From: Aliiroseovarius sp. F47248L
GTDB lineage: Bacteria > Pseudomonadota > Alphaproteobacteria > Rhodobacterales > Rhodobacteraceae
Assembly (NCBI RefSeq): GCF_023016085.1
Contig: NZ_JALKBF010000001.1
Coordinates: forward strand, 2,532,501 to 2,596,500
DNA length: 64,000 bases
Reading direction: 5' to 3'
Shown here: positions 26,826-35,499 of the stretch, piece by piece
Layout: each line of letters opens with the position of its first letter
How positions within the stretch are numbered: position 1 is the stretch's first letter
Notes under the pieces: generated by a model
The model's database searches: none
Seen by the model: the letters and a program-made list of their open reading frames with translations, nothing else
Told to the model about the DNA's origin: nothing
Position numbers and translations under genes: made by a program

Positions 26826-26987
26826 ATGGATTTTTTTGCACTCGCATTCTACGCATCAGTCTGCAGTGTTCTAAGCGTTGTTGCACCAAGCTTTCCACGC
26901 CCGCTACACCGTCTTGGCTTGGGTGCGGCGGTCGGAGTAATTGCAGCCGCAGTCCTGCCATGGATAAGGGCGCAGTTGGGCATGTGA
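26826..26987 (+). CDS. Small hydrophobic protein (53 residues), function unknown
   Basis: The reading frame from ATG 26826 gives a 53-residue protein with two hydrophobic stretches (FFALAFYASVCSVLSVVA and LGLGAAVGVIAAAVLPWI) separated by a short basic turn (RPLHRLG), like a small two-helix membrane protein. AGAGGAA lies nine bases ahead. It sits 65 bases after the response regulator and tail-to-tail with fdhA. No family is recognised. Coding status is inferred from the membrane-like composition and ribosome site; it could be spurious. Confidence 0.5.
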   Translation: MDFFALAFYASVCSVLSVVAPSFPRPLHRLGLGAAVGVIAAAVLPWIRAQLGM

Positions 26988-27045
26988 ATTCTTGAACCTG
27001 CTTTCGGTCAAGTTCAAAGCAACCACAATTGGAACAAGGTCTTGG

Positions 27046-29796
27046 CTACTCCGCAGCGACTGACATGACTTTCTCAACCTTCACCGCAGCAAACTTCATT
27101 TCTGCAATCTTGCCGTAGGGATCCAACGCTGGGTTGGTCAACATATTGGCCGCTGCTTCGACATAGGCAAAGGGCAGGAACACCATGTTTTCGGCGACGC
27201 CATAGTCCGACCGCACCATCACCTCGATAGAGCCGCGGCGTGTGGTCAGGCGGATCATGTCGCCCGGTTCGACCCCCATTTCACGCAAGGTTTTCGGGTT
27301 CATTGAGCAGTTGGCCTCGGGCTCGATCGCGTCCAGCACGGTGGCGCGGCGGGTCATTGATCCGGTGTGCCAATGTTCCAACTGCCGCCCGGTGGTCAGG
27401 ACCATCGGATAGTCAGCATCGGGCAGTTCGGCGGGCGGCAAGATCGCGGCGGGTGTGAAGCGCGCGCGTTTGCCTTCACGTGGGAAACCGTCGCCAAACA
27501 CCACCGCTTGCCCCGGATCCTCGGGGGACAGTGAAGGATAGGTGACAGCGTTCTGTGCTTCAAGCCGGTCCCATGTAATGTTGTCGAGCGACGGCATCAC
27601 GCGGCCCATTTCGGCAAACACTTCGCTGGGATGGGTATAGGTCCAGTCCAGGCCCAGACGTTTCGCAAGCTCAATGGTGATCCACCAATCCTCTTTCGCC
27701 TCACCCGGAGGCGGGACGGCGGGACGGCCCATCTGGACCTGCCGGTTGGTGTTGGACACGGTGCCGACTTTCTCGGCAAAGGCGGCGGCGGGCAAGACCA
27801 CGTCGGCATAGCTGGCGGTTTCAGTCAGGAAAATATCCTGACTCACCAAAAACTCCATGCGCTGCAACGCTTCGCGAACATGGGTGATGTCGGGGTCTGA
27901 CATGGCCGGGTTTTCGCCCAGGATATACATACCCTTGATCTTGCGATCATGGACCGCATCCATGATCTCGACCACCGTCAGGCCGGGCTTGTCGGACAGG
28001 TTGTCCACACCCCACTCGGCACTGAACTCGGCCAGAACGGCGGGGTCTTTCACCGATTTGTAGTCGGGCAGGAACATCGGGATCAGGCCCGCATCTGACG
28101 CGCCCTGCACGTTGTTCTGCCCGCGCAAGGGGTGCAGCCCGGTGCCCGAACGCCCGACATTGCCGGTCATCAGCGCAAGCGAGATCAGACAGCGGGAGTT
28201 GTCGGTGCCATGCACGTGCTGGCTGACACCCATTCCCCAGAAGATCATCCCGGCCTTGCATTTGGCAAAGGTGCGGGCGGTTTCGCGCAGGGTATCGGCG
28301 GGGATGCCGCAGATCTCGGCCATCTCCTCGGGCGGGAAGGCGCGCAGATGTTCGCGCATCGCCTCCCAATTCTCGGTGTGCTTGGCGATATAGGCGTCGT
28401 CGGTCAGCCCTTCTTCCGCGATCACATGCATAATTGCGTTCAGCATCGACACGTCGCCGCCCGGCTTGAACTGCAACATATGCGTCGCGAACCGGCTAAG
28501 TGACGTGCCGCGCGGGTCCATCACGATCAGCTTGCCGCCGCGCTTGGTGAATTGCTTGAAATAGGTCGCCGCGACCGGGTGGTTTTCGATCGGGTTGGAC
28601 CCGATGACGATCGCCACGTCCGCGTTTTCGATCTCGTTGAAGGTGGCAGTTACCGCGCCTGAGCCTACGTTTTCCAGCAAAGCCGACACAGAGGACGCGT
28701 GGCACAGCCGGGTGCAGTGGTCGACGTTGTTATGACCAAAGCCTGCGCGGATCAGTTTCTGGAAAAGATAGGCCTCTTCATTGGTGCATTTGGCCGATCC
28801 GAACCCGGATACTGCGTCGCCGCCATGGGTGTCGCGCAGCTCGGCAAGCCCGTTGGCGGCGAAATCCAGCGCCTCATCCCAAGTTGCCTCGCGGAAATGG
28901 GTCAGCGGGTTGGCGGGATCCACATTCAGACCCTTGGGCGCGCCTTCCTTGCGGATCAGGGGTTTGGTTAGGCGGTGATCGTGATTGATGTAGTCAAACC
29001 CGAACCGACCCTTCACACACAAACGACCTTCATTGGCGGGGCCATTGATGCCTTCGACATAGACGACCTTGTCATCTTTCACACGCAAGCTCACCTGACA
29101 GCCAACTCCGCAGAAGGGGCAGACGCTTTCAACTTCGCGGTCAAAATCTTCGGTATCGGTCACGTTGGCGGGCATCAACGCGCCGGTGGGGCAGGCCTGC
29201 ACACACTCGCCACAGGCCACGCAGGTGGATGCACCCATCGGGTCGGCAATGTCAAAGACCGGATAGGCGTCATGCCCCCGACCCGCCATGCCAATCACGT
29301 CGTTGACCTGAACTTCACGGCAGGCGCGCACACATAAGTTGCATTGAATGCAAGCGTCCAGATTGACACTCATCGCCACATGGCTGTCATCCAGAAGCGG
29401 GATGCGTCCAACTTCTAGTTTCGGGAAGCGGCTGGTTTCCACGCCGGTCAAATCCGCCATGTCCAACAGATGGGACGACGCATCATGAGCCTCTGCTGGC
29501 TGGTCGGCCATCAGAAGCTCGACAACCATCTTGCGGGCTTGACGCGCACGGGCATTGTCGGTGGCAACAATCATACCTTCGGCAGGTTCACGGATGCAGG
29601 ACGCCGCCAGCACGCGTTCGCCTTCAATCTCGACCACACAAGCGCGGCAGTTTCCATCGGCGCGCAGGTCCGGCACATCCTTGTGGCACAGATGCGGGAT
29701 CAGGGTGCCCTGGCGCTTGGCGACATCCCAAATGCTTTCGCCTTTGCGTGCCGTAACCTCTTGCCCGTCCAAGGTGAACTTGATGCCGTCGCTCAT
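27046..29796 (-). CDS. fdhA: Formate dehydrogenase alpha subunit, molybdopterin-dependent
   Basis: The 916-residue cytoplasmic enzyme oxidises formate to CO2. A [2Fe-2S] ferredoxin-like domain comes first (cysteines in IPHLCHKD, GNCRACV and LAASCI). Two [4Fe-4S] sites follow (CIQCNLCVRAC and CVACGECVQAC), then the molybdopterin-domain cluster VCPFCGVGC. The active-site residue is cysteine, not selenocysteine, in DHCTRLCHASSV. A molybdopterin dinucleotide-binding domain closes the protein (MVLTTGRQLEHWHTGSMTRR). GGAGG precedes the ATG at 29796. The NADH-linked partners (beta and gamma subunits) and the chaperone FdsD/FdhD are not in the window, so its electron acceptor is unclear. It diverges from the phosphatase gene. 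Confidence 0.92.
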   Translation of the reverse strand: MSDGIKFTLDGQEVTARKGESIWDVAKRQGTLIPHLCHKDVPDLRADGNCRACVVEIEGERVLAASCIREPAEGMIVATDNARARQARKMVVELLMADQPAEAHDASSHLLDMADLTGVETSRFPKLEVGRIPLLDDSHVAMSVNLDACIQCNLCVRACREVQVNDVIGMAGRGHDAYPVFDIADPMGASTCVACGECVQACPTGALMPANVTDTEDFDREVESVCPFCGVGCQVSLRVKDDKVVYVEGINGPANEGRLCVKGRFGFDYINHDHRLTKPLIRKEGAPKGLNVDPANPLTHFREATWDEALDFAANGLAELRDTHGGDAVSGFGSAKCTNEEAYLFQKLIRAGFGHNNVDHCTRLCHASSVSALLENVGSGAVTATFNEIENADVAIVIGSNPIENHPVAATYFKQFTKRGGKLIVMDPRGTSLSRFATHMLQFKPGGDVSMLNAIMHVIAEEGLTDDAYIAKHTENWEAMREHLRAFPPEEMAEICGIPADTLRETARTFAKCKAGMIFWGMGVSQHVHGTDNSRCLISLALMTGNVGRSGTGLHPLRGQNNVQGASDAGLIPMFLPDYKSVKDPAVLAEFSAEWGVDNLSDKPGLTVVEIMDAVHDRKIKGMYILGENPAMSDPDITHVREALQRMEFLVSQDIFLTETASYADVVLPAAAFAEKVGTVSNTNRQVQMGRPAVPPPGEAKEDWWITIELAKRLGLDWTYTHPSEVFAEMGRVMPSLDNITWDRLEAQNAVTYPSLSPEDPGQAVVFGDGFPREGKRARFTPAAILPPAELPDADYPMVLTTGRQLEHWHTGSMTRRATVLDAIEPEANCSMNPKTLREMGVEPGDMIRLTTRRGSIEVMVRSDYGVAENMVFLPFAYVEAAANMLTNPALDPYGKIAEMKFAAVKVEKVMSVAAE

Positions 29797-29941
29797 GGAA
29801 ACCTCCGTCTTAGTTTGGACAGTATAAACCACGTGACGCGGCCCGTCAGTCTTTCAATCCCGACACCCCACGCCGATTTTGCGCCAGACCCCCTTTTCGA
29901 ATTGGATCCAATTCACTAGCAATGAGCCGAAAGGATTCCCC

Positions 29942-30592
29942 ATGACCACGATCACACTGGTCCGCCACGGACAAGCCAACAACACGGCGACAGACGAAGC
30001 CGGTTATGACCGCCTGTCCGATCTGGGCCGCCAACAGTCGCGGTGGCTGGGCGAATACATGCGCGAGACCGGGCAGCGTTACAGTAAGGCCTATATTGGC
30101 ACGCTGACGCGACACCGCCAAACCGCGCAGGAATGGGGGGCCGAGGATTTTACGCAAGACGCACGGCTGGACGAGGTGCGGTATTTCGACCTGTCCGAAA
30201 GGATGCACACCCAGTTTGGCATCCCGCATCCGCGCACGCATGAAGATTTCATTGACCACCTGCCGCTGACATTCTCGGCATGGCAGGAAGGCAAGATCGA
30301 CAATGTGCCCGAAACCTTCCACGATTTTCAAACGCGTGTCAGCGACGTGATTCACGACATCGCTGAACGCGGCGAGGATGCGATCATTTTCACCTCTGGC
30401 GGGTTTATTGGCATGGCAACACGAGTGGTCATGGGGCTTGAGATTGGGGCATTTACCCGCACGATACTACCGATCATGAACAGTTCGGTCCACCGGATGC
30501 GCTTGACGCCTGCGGGGCTGAGCCTGATCCAGTTCAACGCGGTGCCACATCTGGAACCCACTGACCGCCACCACGCGCAGACGCATTTTTAA
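29942..30592 (+). CDS. Histidine phosphatase superfamily protein (phosphoglycerate mutase-like)
   Basis: The 216-residue protein has the catalytic LVRHGQANN at residues 6-14, with His9 as the likely phospho-carrier, and the second histidine in the IFTSGGFIG region, which is less typical than the usual SHGG. It should hydrolyse or transfer phosphate from a small molecule; the substrate is unknown. The ATG at 29942 follows a purine-rich GAAAGG site. It is 12 bases ahead of the saccharopine dehydrogenase gene and probably opens that four-gene operon. The altered second histidine motif makes activity uncertain. Confidence 0.85.
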   Translation: MTTITLVRHGQANNTATDEAGYDRLSDLGRQQSRWLGEYMRETGQRYSKAYIGTLTRHRQTAQEWGAEDFTQDARLDEVRYFDLSERMHTQFGIPHPRTHEDFIDHLPLTFSAWQEGKIDNVPETFHDFQTRVSDVIHDIAERGEDAIIFTSGGFIGMATRVVMGLEIGAFTRTILPIMNSSVHRMRLTPAGLSLIQFNAVPHLEPTDRHHAQTHF

Positions 30593-30604
30593 GGAGCTTC
30601 GTCC

Positions 30605-31660
30605 ATGACACATCTTTGGGTTCGCGCCGAACAACGCCCCAACGAAGATCGCGTGGGTTTGACGCCCGATGGCGCGAAAGCGTTAATTCATGCCGGCCTG
30701 CGCGTGACGGTCGAAGAAAGCCGGGTCCGCGCCATCGGCATCGACGGCTACCGCGACGCAGGCTGCGAGATTGCGCCGGAAAACAGTTGGCCCAACGCGC
30801 CGCGCGATGCGATCATCTTCGGCCTGAAAGAATTGCCAGAGGACGGCACACCCTTGCCCCACCGCCACATCATGTTCGGCCACGCATTCAAAGGCCAGCA
30901 CTCTGGCCGCGCGTTGCTGGAGCGGTTCAAGGCAGGTGGGGGCACACTTTATGACCTCGAATATCTGGTAGATGAAACCGGACGCCGTGTGGCGGCGTTC
31001 GGTTACTGGGCCGGGTTTGCGGGCGCAGCGGTGACCCTAAAAGCATGGGCCGCGCAACAGCACGGAAAGCTGTGTGGTCCGGTCGGGGCCTACAAGAACA
31101 AGGACGCGTTGCTGAGCGAACTTCGCTCTGAACTCGACGCAACCAACACCCCGCGCCCGACCGCCATTGTGATCGGCGCCCTTGGCCGCGTCGGAACAGG
31201 CGCGTCTGACCTGATGGAAGCGATGGGCGCCACAGTCACTAAGTGGGACATGGCCGAAACCGCCAGCGGCGGTCCCTTCCCCGAAATCCTCGACCACAAC
31301 CTGTTCATCAACTGCATCCTCGCCGGGCCACAAACCCCCGTGTTCGTGCCGCGCGACGCGCTGTCGGCAGGCCGCAAACTGACAGCCATCGGCGATGTGG
31401 CCTGCGACCCAGACAGCGACTACAACCCGGTGCCGGTCTATGACAAAGCGACCAGTTGGGACGCCCCGGCCCTGCGCGTGGCGGAAAATCCCGTGCTGGA
31501 TGTGATGGCAATCGACAACCTACCGTCTATGCTGCCCTTGGAAAGTTCCATCGACTACGCCGGACAGCTTCTGCCGTCGCTTCTGACCCTGACCGATCTG
31601 ACAACGGGGGTCTGGGGCCGTGCCGAGGCGACGTTCCGCACCCATATGAAGGACATCTGA
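30605..31660 (+). CDS. Saccharopine dehydrogenase (L-lysine-forming) / lysine-ketoglutarate reductase type
   Basis: The 351-residue enzyme belongs to the alanine dehydrogenase-like fold of Lys1. It starts with RAEQRPNEDRVGLTPDGA, has a YDLEYLVDETGRRVAAFGYW substrate segment and a Rossmann motif IVIGALGRVGTGA. It interconverts lysine plus 2-oxoglutarate with saccharopine. In bacteria without the fungal lysine route this usually serves lysine breakdown and osmotic adaptation. It is followed within two bases by the PQ-loop half-transporter gene and then by the second saccharopine enzyme, which supports that pathway. Confidence 0.9.
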   Translation: MTHLWVRAEQRPNEDRVGLTPDGAKALIHAGLRVTVEESRVRAIGIDGYRDAGCEIAPENSWPNAPRDAIIFGLKELPEDGTPLPHRHIMFGHAFKGQHSGRALLERFKAGGGTLYDLEYLVDETGRRVAAFGYWAGFAGAAVTLKAWAAQQHGKLCGPVGAYKNKDALLSELRSELDATNTPRPTAIVIGALGRVGTGASDLMEAMGATVTKWDMAETASGGPFPEILDHNLFINCILAGPQTPVFVPRDALSAGRKLTAIGDVACDPDSDYNPVPVYDKATSWDAPALRVAENPVLDVMAIDNLPSMLPLESSIDYAGQLLPSLLTLTDLTTGVWGRAEATFRTHMKDI

Positions 31661-31661
31661 T

Positions 31662-31910
31662 TTGGAAACCTTGATCGGCAGCACCGCCGGCGTCATCAGC
31701 ACCATCTGCTGGCTGCCACAAACCCTTCGGGCATGGCGCACGCAACACACGGCCGACTTGTCCCTGCCAACAAATATGATGGTCTTCGCCTCGATCGCGT
31801 TGTGGCTGGTCTATGGCCTGATGCTCAACGCGTGGCCTATGGTCATTGCAAACGCAATTGCCTTGGTGATGGTGGGATCTATCATCACCGCCAAACTGAA
31901 ATTCGGCTGA
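31662..31910 (+). CDS. SemiSWEET-type PQ-loop half-transporter
   Basis: The 82-residue protein has three hydrophobic helices and a clear PQ motif in ICWLPQTLRAWRT (about residues 15-27), followed by a second helix MMVFASIALWLVYGLM and a third NAIALVMVGSII. Such single triple-helix-bundle proteins dimerise to form a transporter. The start is a TTG two bases after the preceding stop, with AAGGA eight bases ahead. SemiSWEETs move sugars, while related full-length PQ-loop proteins move cationic amino acids. Its place between the two saccharopine enzymes favours lysine or a lysine-pathway intermediate, but that is inference. Confidence 0.88.
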   Translation: METLIGSTAGVISTICWLPQTLRAWRTQHTADLSLPTNMMVFASIALWLVYGLMLNAWPMVIANAIALVMVGSIITAKLKFG

Positions 31911-31924
31911 AAGGAAGCCCTGAT

Positions 31925-33064
31925 ATGACAATCCATTGGTGTGGCACCGGCCTGTCGGCCATCCCCGGCCTGCGTCGCCTATTAGATTCCGGCCGCAACG
32001 TCGTTGTCTGGAACCGGACCGTCGACAAGGCGCGCGAGGCTGTTGGCGATCTGACTGACAAGATACGTCCCTTCGATCTGGACGCCGTGACCGCCGCCCT
32101 TGCCCCCGGCGACATCGCGGTGTCGATGCTGCCCGGCGATCTGCACGTCCCCTTGGCCCAACGCTGCCTTCAGAAAGGCGCGCATTTCGTGTCCTCCAGC
32201 TATATCTCGCCCGAGATGCGCGCGCTGGACGAAGACTTCCGCGACGCTGGTCTGGCTTGCGTGAACGAGATCGGGCTGGACCCCGGCATCGACCACCTGA
32301 TGGCCCACTGGCTTGTCGCCGATTATCGCGCGTCAGATGCCTTTGACCCGGACAACACGCTGAGTTTCATCAGCTATTGCGGCGGCGTGCCGAAAATCCC
32401 GAACCCATTTCGCTATAAGTTCAGCTGGTCGCCGCTGGGTGTGCTGAAAGCCCTGCGTTCGCCCTCACGCTCGATCAAGGACGGCAAACCGTTGGACGTC
32501 GCGCGGCCTTGGGATGCGATCTCGTCCTATGACGCGCCTTTGCAGCAGGTCGAAAGTTTCGAGGTCTATCCCAACCGCGACTCGATCCCGTTCATGGAGG
32601 ACTACAAGTTCGACCCCAATTGGAACGTCGACACTTTCGTGCGCGGCACATTGCGCCTGAACGGCTGGACCGAGGCGTGGAAAGACGTGTTTGCCGAGGT
32701 CGAGACGCTGGAAGGCCCAGAAGGCGACGCACGCCTGAAGGAAATGTCCGACCAGTTCTGGCGCGACAATGCCTATGACGAGGGCGAACCTGACCGCGTA
32801 ATCATGTGCGTTGCTTTGAAGGCGGAAAAAGACGGCGAAACGGTCTACCACAAGACCTATGTGATGGACGCTTGGGGCGACGAACGCGGCACCGCCATGG
32901 CACGGCTGGTATCAACCCCCGTCTCACTCGCCGTCGAGATGATCCGTGACGGCAAAGCCCCCGCCGGGGTCTCCGCCGCCTCCGCCGACCCAGAGATGAT
33001 CGAGGCATGGATGGGGCATGTAAGGGAACTGGCTCAGCATGTTGAGGTGGTAGGACATGGGTAA
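31925..33064 (+). CDS. Saccharopine dehydrogenase (L-glutamate-forming) type protein
   Basis: The 379-residue protein carries the saccharopine reductase signature EIGLDPGIDHLMAH (about residues 115-128) and an ISYCGGVPKIPNPFRYKFSWS-type substrate region (positions about 145-165). It should oxidise saccharopine to glutamate and 2-aminoadipate semialdehyde. The N-terminal Rossmann motif is abbreviated (WCGTGLSAIPGLRRLL). A longer frame opens at 31733, but it would overlap the half-transporter gene; the ATG at 31925 has a GAAAGGAAG site and lies 14 bases after that gene. It is the last gene of the operon and faces the ureohydrolase gene. Confidence 0.88.
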   Translation: MTIHWCGTGLSAIPGLRRLLDSGRNVVVWNRTVDKAREAVGDLTDKIRPFDLDAVTAALAPGDIAVSMLPGDLHVPLAQRCLQKGAHFVSSSYISPEMRALDEDFRDAGLACVNEIGLDPGIDHLMAHWLVADYRASDAFDPDNTLSFISYCGGVPKIPNPFRYKFSWSPLGVLKALRSPSRSIKDGKPLDVARPWDAISSYDAPLQQVESFEVYPNRDSIPFMEDYKFDPNWNVDTFVRGTLRLNGWTEAWKDVFAEVETLEGPEGDARLKEMSDQFWRDNAYDEGEPDRVIMCVALKAEKDGETVYHKTYVMDAWGDERGTAMARLVSTPVSLAVEMIRDGKAPAGVSAASADPEMIEAWMGHVRELAQHVEVVGHG

Positions 33065-33146
33065 CAATGGCGATTGGCCGCAACGCGGACAAAGCAGCCG
33101 CCAATGCTGAAGCCACGAACGCCCATTTCTCTCAACTGACGGCAAC

Positions 33147-34100
33147 CTATCTGTGATGCAGGATGCGCCCGATGGTGTTCATCAATACTTGTGCGGCGAG
33201 TGTCGATGTGCACCCCGTTGGATCGTAGTCAGGCGCAACTTCGACCAGATCCACGCCCACAATGCTTCCACGCTGTGCAAGCCCATCGATCAGTTCCAAC
33301 ACCTCGTAATAGATAAACCCGCCGTGGCTGGGCGTGCCGGTTCCGGGTGCAATTGAAGGGTCGAAGGCGTCGATATCGATCGTCAGGTAATAGCGGGCAG
33401 CCTCTGGAATGCGATCCAGCATGCCCTCGACACCCAGTTTTCGGAACTGGCGTACAGATTGAATGTCCGATCCCATTTCGCGGGCATCGACATATCCATC
33501 GCGTGCGGTCGAGGATACGTTGCGAATGCCGATTTGGCTCAGGCCCGTCACATAGGGCTTTTCAGCCGCGCGACGCATCGGATTTCCATGGCCAAACCTT
33601 ACGCCGTGGCGTTCATCGACAAAATCAAGATGCGCGTCGATCTGCACTACGTGGATGGGCCCTTGATCGTCAAAGGCGTTGATACAGGGGATATTAACCG
33701 AATGATCGCCACCCATGACGACGGGAATTGCGCCTGCTGCAAGAATTTTGCGAACACCATATTCGATATTCGCGTGGCTTTTCATCGTATCGGTATGAAT
33801 AATATCCGCATCACCGATATCGACGATCTTGACCTTCGATGGTTCCAGATAAGTTATGTCATCCTCGTGATCATACGCGCCCGCATGACCGAAGGAAAAG
33901 AGCGTGGAGGCTTCGCGGATGGCGCGCGGACCCATGCGGGCCCCTGAACGCCACTGGCACCCGAAATCAAAAGGGGCACCCAGAACGGCCACATCTGCGT
34001 CTATTGCATTCCAGTCTTCGATATAGGGATATTTGCCAAACGTACAAATTCCGACAAACGGAAGGTTAAGGCGCCCACCCTCATATCCATGTTCCGACAT
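33147..34100 (-). CDS. Ureohydrolase (agmatinase / arginase family)
   Basis: The 317-residue enzyme has the binuclear manganese ligands: GGDHSV (about 120), DAHLDF (about 143) and DIDAFDPS (about 226), followed by APGTGTPSHGG. It cleaves a guanidino substrate such as agmatine or guanidinobutyrate to urea and an amine; the sequence does not separate these. GGGGA seven bases ahead of ATG 34100 supports that start rather than the longer frame. It is convergent with the saccharopine operon and stands alone. Its end is 82 bases from that operon's end with no clear terminator between. Confidence 0.9.
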   Translation of the reverse strand: MSEHGYEGGRLNLPFVGICTFGKYPYIEDWNAIDADVAVLGAPFDFGCQWRSGARMGPRAIREASTLFSFGHAGAYDHEDDITYLEPSKVKIVDIGDADIIHTDTMKSHANIEYGVRKILAAGAIPVVMGGDHSVNIPCINAFDDQGPIHVVQIDAHLDFVDERHGVRFGHGNPMRRAAEKPYVTGLSQIGIRNVSSTARDGYVDAREMGSDIQSVRQFRKLGVEGMLDRIPEAARYYLTIDIDAFDPSIAPGTGTPSHGGFIYYEVLELIDGLAQRGSIVGVDLVEVAPDYDPTGCTSTLAAQVLMNTIGRILHHR

Positions 34101-34269
34101 TTTCGAGTCCCCTTTCATTTGTTGGAATAGCGTAGCGCGAAACCATTCTCAGAAAAACCTCGAAGGCTTATGTCGGAGCTATCATGAAATGCGTGAAGCG
34201 GAGGTTAGACGCACCGTAGAACTCTGCGAAGGGGGACTCAATGCGACCATATCAGATGTCAACGACACT

Positions 34270-35499
34270 TCACCCCTTCCCAATCGGCACCACATTCTCA
34301 GCCCCATCGGATAGTTCCTCAAAATCAAAGTTATCCAAGCGCGCTGCGCGTTTGCCGGCGCGCTCCGCCGCCGTCGTAATCCCCTCAACATCCCGCCGCG
34401 CCTGATCGAAATGGCTTTCCAGCTTACCCGCGCGTTCGACCACCAGTTCGACGTCGCGGTGAAGGTGTTTCAGCATCTTCCTGATCTCGCCTGCCTGTTC
34501 ACGCATCCGCGCGTCCTTCAGGATTGCGCGCATGGTGTTCAGGGTCGCCATGCAGGTGGTGGGCGAGACGATCCAAACGCGCGCCTCGAACCCTTCGCGG
34601 ACCAGTTCGGGAAAGTTGGCGTGCAGTTCGGCATAGACGGCCTCGGACGGCAGGAACATCAGGGCGCCGTCTGCGGTTTCGCCTTCGATGATATATTTCT
34701 CGGCGATGGCCTTGATATGCGCCTTGACCGCGATGCGCATGGACTTTACCGCCTCGTTCACCTCGTAAGGCGTGTCCGCGGCGCGCAGGGCTTCATAGGC
34801 TTCCAACGGGAATTTTGAATCGATCACGATCGGCCCCGGCGGGTTGGGCAGATGGATCAGGCAATCAGCGCGTTTGCCGTTAGACAGGGTCTGTTGTAGG
34901 TCATAGCTGTCTTTGGGCAGCGCCTTGGACACGATGTCGTGCAGCTGTATCTCGCCAAATGCGCCACGCGTCTGCTTGTTTGACAGGATGTCCTGAAGGC
35001 TCAGCACATCGCCCGACAGCCGCGTGATATTGTCCTGCGCCTTGTCGATCACCGCCAGCCGCTCCTGCAACTGCGTCAGGCTTTGGGTGGTCTTCACCGT
35101 GTTGCCTTGCAGGCTTTCCTTCATCCGCTCCTGCAACTCGGACATAGCGCGCGCGGATTTCATCGCGTTGTCGTGCAGGCGGTCGTTCATCTGCTGCTGC
35201 ACATGGGCAAGCCGCGTTTCCATCGCCTGCAAGACCTGCGCCTGCCCGGTGGACTGAGCATCCGATACCGTGCGCAACCCGCCTGAAAGCTGATCTTGCC
35301 CTGCGCCAAGCACCTGCACTGCTTGGCCAAGACCGCCCATATCGCGGGCAAGGTCTTGGGCCACGCGTGCCGATTGCCCCGCCCGGCGCACCACGACGAT
35401 AAGCAGGACGAACATGACCAGCGCTAAGAATGCTCCCCCGATGGTCGCCAGAACCAGCGGGTCGGTCAGGTCATAAGTGGTATCACCAATCTGGATCAT
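34270..35499 (-). CDS. rmuC: DNA recombination protein RmuC
   Basis: The 409-residue protein has an N-terminal membrane helix (about residues 16-38, [20 protein letters not shown]), a long coiled coil (about 45-170) and a nuclease-like RmuC domain. The domain is recognised by [12 protein letters not shown] and [19 protein letters not shown]. The family limits DNA inversion at short repeats in E. coli. The ATG at 35499 overlaps the mutL stop (ATGA), so the two repair genes are co-translated; the 23-codon upstream extension lies inside mutL. Confidence 0.93.
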   Translation of the reverse strand: MIQIGDTTYDLTDPLVLATIGGAFLALVMFVLLIVVVRRAGQSARVAQDLARDMGGLGQAVQVLGAGQDQLSGGLRTVSDAQSTGQAQVLQAMETRLAHVQQQMNDRLHDNAMKSARAMSELQERMKESLQGNTVKTTQSLTQLQERLAVIDKAQDNITRLSGDVLSLQDILSNKQTRGAFGEIQLHDIVSKALPKDSYDLQQTLSNGKRADCLIHLPNPPGPIVIDSKFPLEAYEALRAADTPYEVNEAVKSMRIAVKAHIKAIAEKYIIEGETADGALMFLPSEAVYAELHANFPELVREGFEARVWIVSPTTCMATLNTMRAILKDARMREQAGEIRKMLKHLHRDVELVVERAGKLESHFDQARRDVEGITTAAERAGKRAARLDNFDFEELSDGAENVVPIGKG

